A stretch of DNA of 64,000 nt from Streptomyces sp. SID8352 (GTDB lineage Bacteria; Actinomycetota; Actinomycetes; Streptomycetales; Streptomycetaceae). A model generated the notes under the pieces. The model was not told where the DNA came from and did no database searches. It was given only the letters and a program-made list of their open reading frames with translations. Each line of letters starts with the position of its first letter. Position 1 is the first letter of the stretch. The stretch is taken from assembly GCF_009862265.1 (NCBI RefSeq), contig NZ_WWGX01000044.1, positions 124,001-188,000 of the forward strand, written 5' to 3'. Shown here in pieces: positions 60,072 through 64,000 of this stretch. Both the position numbers and the translations under genes were made by a program.

Positions 60072-61172
60072 GTGAGCCCCATCCCCTCCGAGCCGCGCCT
60101 CGCGCCCGCCCCCGCCGTGTCCCCGTCGGCCGCGCCCGCCCCCGCCCGGGGGGAGCACCGGTACGACATCGACCTGCTGCGGGTCCTGGCCGCCGCCGGG
60201 GTGATCCTCTGCCACGCCGCCGGTGAGCTCATGGCGGCCGTGGACCGCACGCCCGCGAAGGGCGCGGCCGTGTACACCACCGGCCTCGTCGCCGACGCCG
60301 TCAGCCGTGCCGCGGTGCCGCTGTTCTTCGCCATCGCCGGGTGGGTGGTGCTGTGCGGGGCGCCGCCCCGGGACGGCGCCCAGGTGCGGCGGCGGCTGAC
60401 GCGGATCGTGGTGCCCATGGGGGTGTGGACCGCCGGATACCTGATGTGGGCGCGGCTGCGGGACGAGGCCGACGGGGGCGTGCGGGGGCTCGCGCGCGAC
60501 GCGCTGTTCGCCTCCGTCCGGCCGGCGTTCCACCTCTGGTACCTGTACGCCTACGTCCCCGTGGTCCTGCTGCTGTCGGTTGCCGTGCTGGTGCGGTCCG
60601 GGAAGCGGCCGTGGGGCGCCGGGGCGCTGCTGCTCGGGCTGGCGCTCGCGCCGTCTCTGCTGGGGGACGCCGGACGGCTGGCCGGGGCGCGGGTGCCCGC
60701 CTTCGGCTGGCAGTTCGGGGTGTACCAGCTCGCGTACGCCGTGGCCGGGGCGGTGCTGCTGTCGCTGCCGGGGGAGGCGTTCGCCGGGCGACGGCGCCGG
60801 CTGCTGTGGGCGGGGGCCGCGGTCTGCGGCTGGGCGGCGGTGGCGGTGTACGAGCACCGGGTGCACTTCCCCGCGGCGTACGCCTCGGCGGTGGTGGCGC
60901 TGCAGGCGGGGGCGGTGCTGATGCTCGCGGGGCGGGTGCGGGTGCCGGAGCGGTTCCGGGGGCCCGTGGCGCTGCTGGCGGGGGTGTCCTTCGGGGCGTA
61001 TCTGGTGCACCTGATGGTGCTGCGGACGCTGTCGCCGTGGGTGGTCTCCGCCGGGTCGGGCGCGGTGGCCGCGGTCGGCGGGCTGCTGGCGCTGACCGTC
61101 GTGACGGGGGCGCTGTCCTTCGGAGCGGCGTGGATCTGGACCCGGGCGGGGCTGGCGCGGTGGCTGGGGTGA
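60072..61172 (+). CDS. Acyltransferase family 3 membrane protein
   Basis: A 366-aa (from the GTG at 60072) integral membrane acyltransferase of the OafA/WecH type with about ten membrane spans. The family start is RYDIDLLRVLAAAGVILCHAAG with the active-site His. VPLFFAIAGWVVLCG is the usual second span, and AYLVHLMVLRTLSPWV (near 320) contains the conserved late His. Such proteins O-acetylate cell-surface polysaccharides or antibiotics. The start is uncertain; GTG at 59979 in frame is an alternative. Close to a methyltransferase and glycosyltransferases. Confidence 0.88.
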   Translation: MSPIPSEPRLAPAPAVSPSAAPAPARGEHRYDIDLLRVLAAAGVILCHAAGELMAAVDRTPAKGAAVYTTGLVADAVSRAAVPLFFAIAGWVVLCGAPPRDGAQVRRRLTRIVVPMGVWTAGYLMWARLRDEADGGVRGLARDALFASVRPAFHLWYLYAYVPVVLLLSVAVLVRSGKRPWGAGALLLGLALAPSLLGDAGRLAGARVPAFGWQFGVYQLAYAVAGAVLLSLPGEAFAGRRRRLLWAGAAVCGWAAVAVYEHRVHFPAAYASAVVALQAGAVLMLAGRVRVPERFRGPVALLAGVSFGAYLVHLMVLRTLSPWVVSAGSGAVAAVGGLLALTVVTGALSFGAAWIWTRAGLARWLG

Positions 61173-61329
61173 CGGCGCGGGGTGCCGCCGGGCCGACGCG
61201 GGGCGCCACCGGGCCGGGGCGGGGGGACGGGTGGTGCCGCGGCGCGGGCGGAGGGGGCCGGGCCGGCCCACGACGGTCGTGCCCCGGCGTCCCGTCGTGG
61301 GACGCCGGGGCACGGCGCGGGTCGCGGGG

Positions 61330-62673
61330 TCAGGCCGGGCGGCGGGTGGCCGCTCTGCGGAGCAGGCGCTTGGCCCGGCGGATCTGGAGCTCGGCGCGGA
61401 GCCGGGGGCGGCTGCCAGGCAGGGAGAGCTCGGCCAGGCGCAGGTCGGGGACGTAGCGCACGGCGGGGCCCCCGGCGCGCAGCAGGTCGGCGGCCGACTC
61501 GCGCAGCTCCGGATAGGTCCTGGGCTGCATGCAGAACCCGATCGCGCGCACCAGGGGGCCGAGCGTCTCCGGGGCCGGGCCCACCAGCGCCGGGGTCCCG
61601 TCGCGCTCCAGGTCGGGCACCAGGTGGTCGATCAGGGCCAGCGGGACGCGGTTGCTGTTGGCGTACGGCGTGAGGCGGTCCAGCACCGTGCCGGTGCCGA
61701 CCCGGGCGACGGGCACCCCGTAGTAGGCGGAGGCGGTGACCATGGCCGTGGAGAAGCAGCCGACCACCAGTTCGGGCCGGCAGTGCTGGTACAGCGTCTC
61801 CGCGAGCAGCGGCGCGTCCAGCACCGTGAGCCGGACGCCCGCGTCCGCCGCGGCCTTGCTCAGCGCCGCCGAGTAGCTCACCGGTGCCGTCGGGTGCGGT
61901 TTGAGGACGACCGAGCGGTGCCCGGCCCGCGCGGCACCGGTGAGCATCCGCACGTGGAGGTCCTCCTCCGCCTCGGCGCTCAGGATGCCGAGGGCCGCCA
62001 GGTACTGGCCCAGCAGCACCGCCGTCGGGGCCTCCGCCAGCACCGGCGCCAGCCGGGGGTCGTCAGCCGCGTCGGCCGCGACCGCGTCCAGCACCTCCCG
62101 GAACGCCGCGTCGGGCACCGTCACCGGCTCGACCTCGAACTCGGAGAGCAGCAGCGGCCGCAGCCCGGGGAGCAGGTCGAGGTGGAGCAGCCGCCGGACC
62201 CTGCTCCCCATGGCCAGCGGCAGCCGTTCACGGGTGGGGCCGTAGCTCATCAGGCCGTCGGCGTAGACGTCGATGGTGCTCTCGGAGAAGATCGCCGCCA
62301 GCGCGCGGGCCGGGTTGACCTGGATCGACTCGACGGCCAGCTCGATCAGGTCGAGCTCACCGATGCCCCAGGCGCGCCGGAACGCCCGCTGCCAGAGCAC
62401 CGTGTCGTGGCCGCGCGGGCCCCAACTGCTGGGATGGTGCGGGCTGATGGCCTCGTTCCAGCTCACCACCGCGTCGAACCGGGCGGCTGTCGGCGCGTAT
62501 CCGCGCATCTCGTCGAGGCGCAGCGCGGTCTCCGGCACGGCGGCGTTGTTGGAGACCAGCAGCACGCGCCGGGCACCGCCGCGCGGTCCGAACAGGCCCG
62601 CGTCCAGCGCCGCGGCGAGGGTGGCCGCCCCGTACAGGGTGGACACCTGGAAGATCTGGGTCGTGTGGCGCAT
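61330..62673 (-). CDS. Polysialyltransferase-like protein (alpha-2,8-polysialyltransferase family)
   Basis: A 447-aa protein matching the bacterial polysialyltransferase/POLYST pattern: TQIFQVSTLYGAATLAAAL at the start, VLLVSNNAAVPE, IDVYADGLMSYGPTRERLP (acidic, family-like active segment), and HRSVVLKPHPTAPVSYSAAL with the HP motif, then LLAETLYQHCRPELVVGCFSTAMVTASAYYGVPVARVGTG. The family adds sialic-acid-type nonulosonic sugars. In S. coelicolor a homologue lies in the locus for the Kdn-containing teichulosonic acid, as I recall. It begins three bases after the GT2 gene ends, so the two are co-transcribed. Confidence 0.87.
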   Translation of the reverse strand: MRHTTQIFQVSTLYGAATLAAALDAGLFGPRGGARRVLLVSNNAAVPETALRLDEMRGYAPTAARFDAVVSWNEAISPHHPSSWGPRGHDTVLWQRAFRRAWGIGELDLIELAVESIQVNPARALAAIFSESTIDVYADGLMSYGPTRERLPLAMGSRVRRLLHLDLLPGLRPLLLSEFEVEPVTVPDAAFREVLDAVAADAADDPRLAPVLAEAPTAVLLGQYLAALGILSAEAEEDLHVRMLTGAARAGHRSVVLKPHPTAPVSYSAALSKAAADAGVRLTVLDAPLLAETLYQHCRPELVVGCFSTAMVTASAYYGVPVARVGTGTVLDRLTPYANSNRVPLALIDHLVPDLERDGTPALVGPAPETLGPLVRAIGFCMQPRTYPELRESAADLLRAGGPAVRYVPDLRLAELSLPGSRPRLRAELQIRRAKRLLRRAATRRPA

Positions 62674-62676
62674 GGG

Positions 62677-63642
62677 TCAGGCAGCCTTCCGCCCGTTGCG
62701 CAGGCGGCCGAGCAGCCTGCTCCGGGTCCTGTCGATGGTCCGCAGTGTCTCCTCCAGCACCGGCTGGGGCATGCGGTGCAGCGCGGCGCGCGCCTCCCGG
62801 CGCAGCCGCGCGGCGGCCGGGGGCTCGTACTCGTCCGCCTTGCCGAGGTGGAAGGCGATCATGGCGCAGTAGGTGCGCACCGCCTTGGGGAGGAAGCGGT
62901 CGCCCTCCCGGTCCGCCGCCAGGTCGGCCAGCAGCAGGTCGTAGGCGGGGATGAAGTCGAGCTGGCGGGAGTCCTTGACCTGGGTCAGGGAGGTCGCCAC
63001 CCCGCGCCGGTAGAAGACGCCGTGCAGGCCGAGGGAGGCGTAGCTGCGGGCCCGCAGGTGCAGGCGCCAGATCCACAGGCGGTCCTCGGCGGTGCGCAGC
63101 CCGGTCTCGAAGCGCAGTGCTCCGTCGTCGAAGAGGTGGCGGCGGTAGACGCCCGCCCAGACGAAGGGGTAGTCGACCATGGTCTCCCGGTGGGGCGGCG
63201 CGATGCCGTCGCGCGGGTCCATCACCCGCTCGCGCAGCGCGGCCGGGGGCCGCCGGACCACCCGCTGGGTGCCGGTGGCCTGCACATGGTCGGTGCGGGC
63301 GAAGTCGCAGCCCAGCTCGTCCATGGCGGTCACCAGTCCGGCCAGGTGGCCGGGGCCGTACCAGTCGTCGCCGTCCAGGAAGGTGAGCAGCTCGCCGGTG
63401 GCGGCGTCGATGCCGCTGTTGCGCGCCTGGGCGATGCCCCGGTTCGTCTCGTGCCGGATCACCGTGGCGTTGGGCAGCCTCTCCGCCCAGCGGTCGATCG
63501 TCGACGGGGTGGAATCCGTGGAGCAGTCGTCGACGAGCAGGAACTCGACACCGGGGTCCGCGTTGCTGGCGAGACTTCTCAGGGTGCTGTCGGCGAAGGC
63601 CTCCACATTGTGGAAGGGGACGACGACGGACAGTTTTGGCAC
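62677..63642 (-). CDS. Family 2 glycosyltransferase
   Basis: A 321-aa GT-A fold transferase. N-terminus: KLSVVVPFHNVEAFADSTLR, FLLVDDCSTDSTPSTIDRW, GIAQARNSGIDAATGELLTFLDGDDWY (DxD-type motif). A second segment, TAEDRLWIWRLHLRARSYA, carries the ED acceptor-side motif. The C-terminus is basic (RTRSRLLGRLRNGRKAA). GTG start at 63642 with GAGAGG upstream. First gene of a two-gene unit with the polysialyltransferase-like gene; likely glycopolymer (teichoic/teichulosonic acid) synthesis at the cytosolic membrane face. Confidence 0.93.
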   Translation of the reverse strand: MPKLSVVVPFHNVEAFADSTLRSLASNADPGVEFLLVDDCSTDSTPSTIDRWAERLPNATVIRHETNRGIAQARNSGIDAATGELLTFLDGDDWYGPGHLAGLVTAMDELGCDFARTDHVQATGTQRVVRRPPAALRERVMDPRDGIAPPHRETMVDYPFVWAGVYRRHLFDDGALRFETGLRTAEDRLWIWRLHLRARSYASLGLHGVFYRRGVATSLTQVKDSRQLDFIPAYDLLLADLAADREGDRFLPKAVRTYCAMIAFHLGKADEYEPPAAARLRREARAALHRMPQPVLEETLRTIDRTRSRLLGRLRNGRKAA

Positions 63643-64000
63643 GCGGGCCTCTCATCTTCGCAAGAGTGGGAGTGGAACAGGCTAGTCACGGGCCCGGCGG
63701 ATTCGGTGGCCGCCGGGGCGCGGGGCGGTGAATTCCATTCCTGGCGCGGGTGAATTCTCGGTGCCGAGGAGGGGAGTTCCGCGATTTCGGCCCCGTTCCG
63801 GCCGGACACCGGTTCTGATCCGGCGGATATCGAGTCCCGTTCCGCCGGTGCCCGGTTGTGTTCCGTTCCCGGTCCGGTCCGGTCCGGGGCGGGGCGGGGC
63901 GGGCGCGGTGGCCGGGGCGGGGCCGGGTGCCGGGACGGCGGGGGCGCGTCGTCCCCGGCCTCGCCGTCCGCCGCCGTCGGGGGGCCGGCCCGGTGACCGG
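63643..64000. other. Right-edge intergenic region
   Basis: About 358 bp without a supported gene. GGTGAATTC appears twice (about 63728 and 63748) within an A/T-richer stretch that likely carries the promoter of the glycosyltransferase unit. GGTCC repeats follow near 63871-63886. A gene may start beyond the edge. Confidence 0.4.

Overview
The window is chromosomal DNA of a Streptomyces or very close relative. GC is very high, GTG starts are frequent, four-base stop/start overlaps are common, and the gene order matches from memory the S. coelicolor core segment that runs from purN/purH through folD, mdh, glyA, trpS and the sdh operon. That synteny is recollection, not a search.

Layout. 0-4.5 kb: end of a DUF6350 membrane protein, a membrane protein, then purN-purH closed by a perfect terminator. 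4.5-6.5 kb: a WhiJ/Scr-like regulatory module (HATPase, small partner, XRE-DUF5753 regulator, two duplicated DUF397 proteins). 6.5-12.5 kb: membrane protein, folD-DUF3017, a membrane-anchored HTH-DUF2690 protein, a hairpin-repeat region, mdh behind a 30-bp palindrome. 12.7-20.2 kb: PEP-mutase-like enzyme with two AhpD-like proteins; a YgiB/YgiC-like pair; glyA behind a ZTP riboswitch; trpS; a 2H phosphoesterase. purN, purH, folD, ZTP sensing and glyA together form a one-carbon/purine neighbourhood.

20.6-25.8 kb: dprE2, dprE1, a PAP2 phosphatase, a UbiA transferase and a GtrA protein, that is, a nearly complete decaprenyl-phosphoryl-arabinose type pathway, followed by a BrkB protein. 25.7-31 kb: a D-Ala-D-Ala carboxypeptidase-like protein, small membrane protein, metallophosphoesterase, TetR, glyoxalase-fold and Uma2 proteins. 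31.1-35.4 kb: sdhCDAB and an OHCU decarboxylase. 35.5-38.2 kb: GH20 hexosaminidase and an unknown protein.

39-45 kb: an accessory catabolic cluster (RutA-type flavin monooxygenase, two flavin/FMN reductases, aldehyde dehydrogenase) with AraC and IclR regulators. 45.25-51.8 kb: a defence island, visibly more A/T-rich, holding ietA-ietS (AAA+ ATPase and subtilase), an EACC1 adaptor and a caspase/beta-propeller protein. It is bounded by two nested pairs of direct repeats; joining its outer flanks restores a perfect 17-bp hairpin, so the empty site can be reconstructed. No integrase lies inside.

52-57.6 kb: ECF sigma factor with a membrane partner, an L,D-transpeptidase lipoprotein, and a methylmalonyl-CoA-mutase-type large subunit. 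58-64 kb: LysE exporter, methyltransferase, acyltransferase, polysialyltransferase-like protein and GT2, probably the edge of a cell-wall glycopolymer locus. Starts were chosen by Shine-Dalgarno match, overlap with the upstream gene and domain boundaries.
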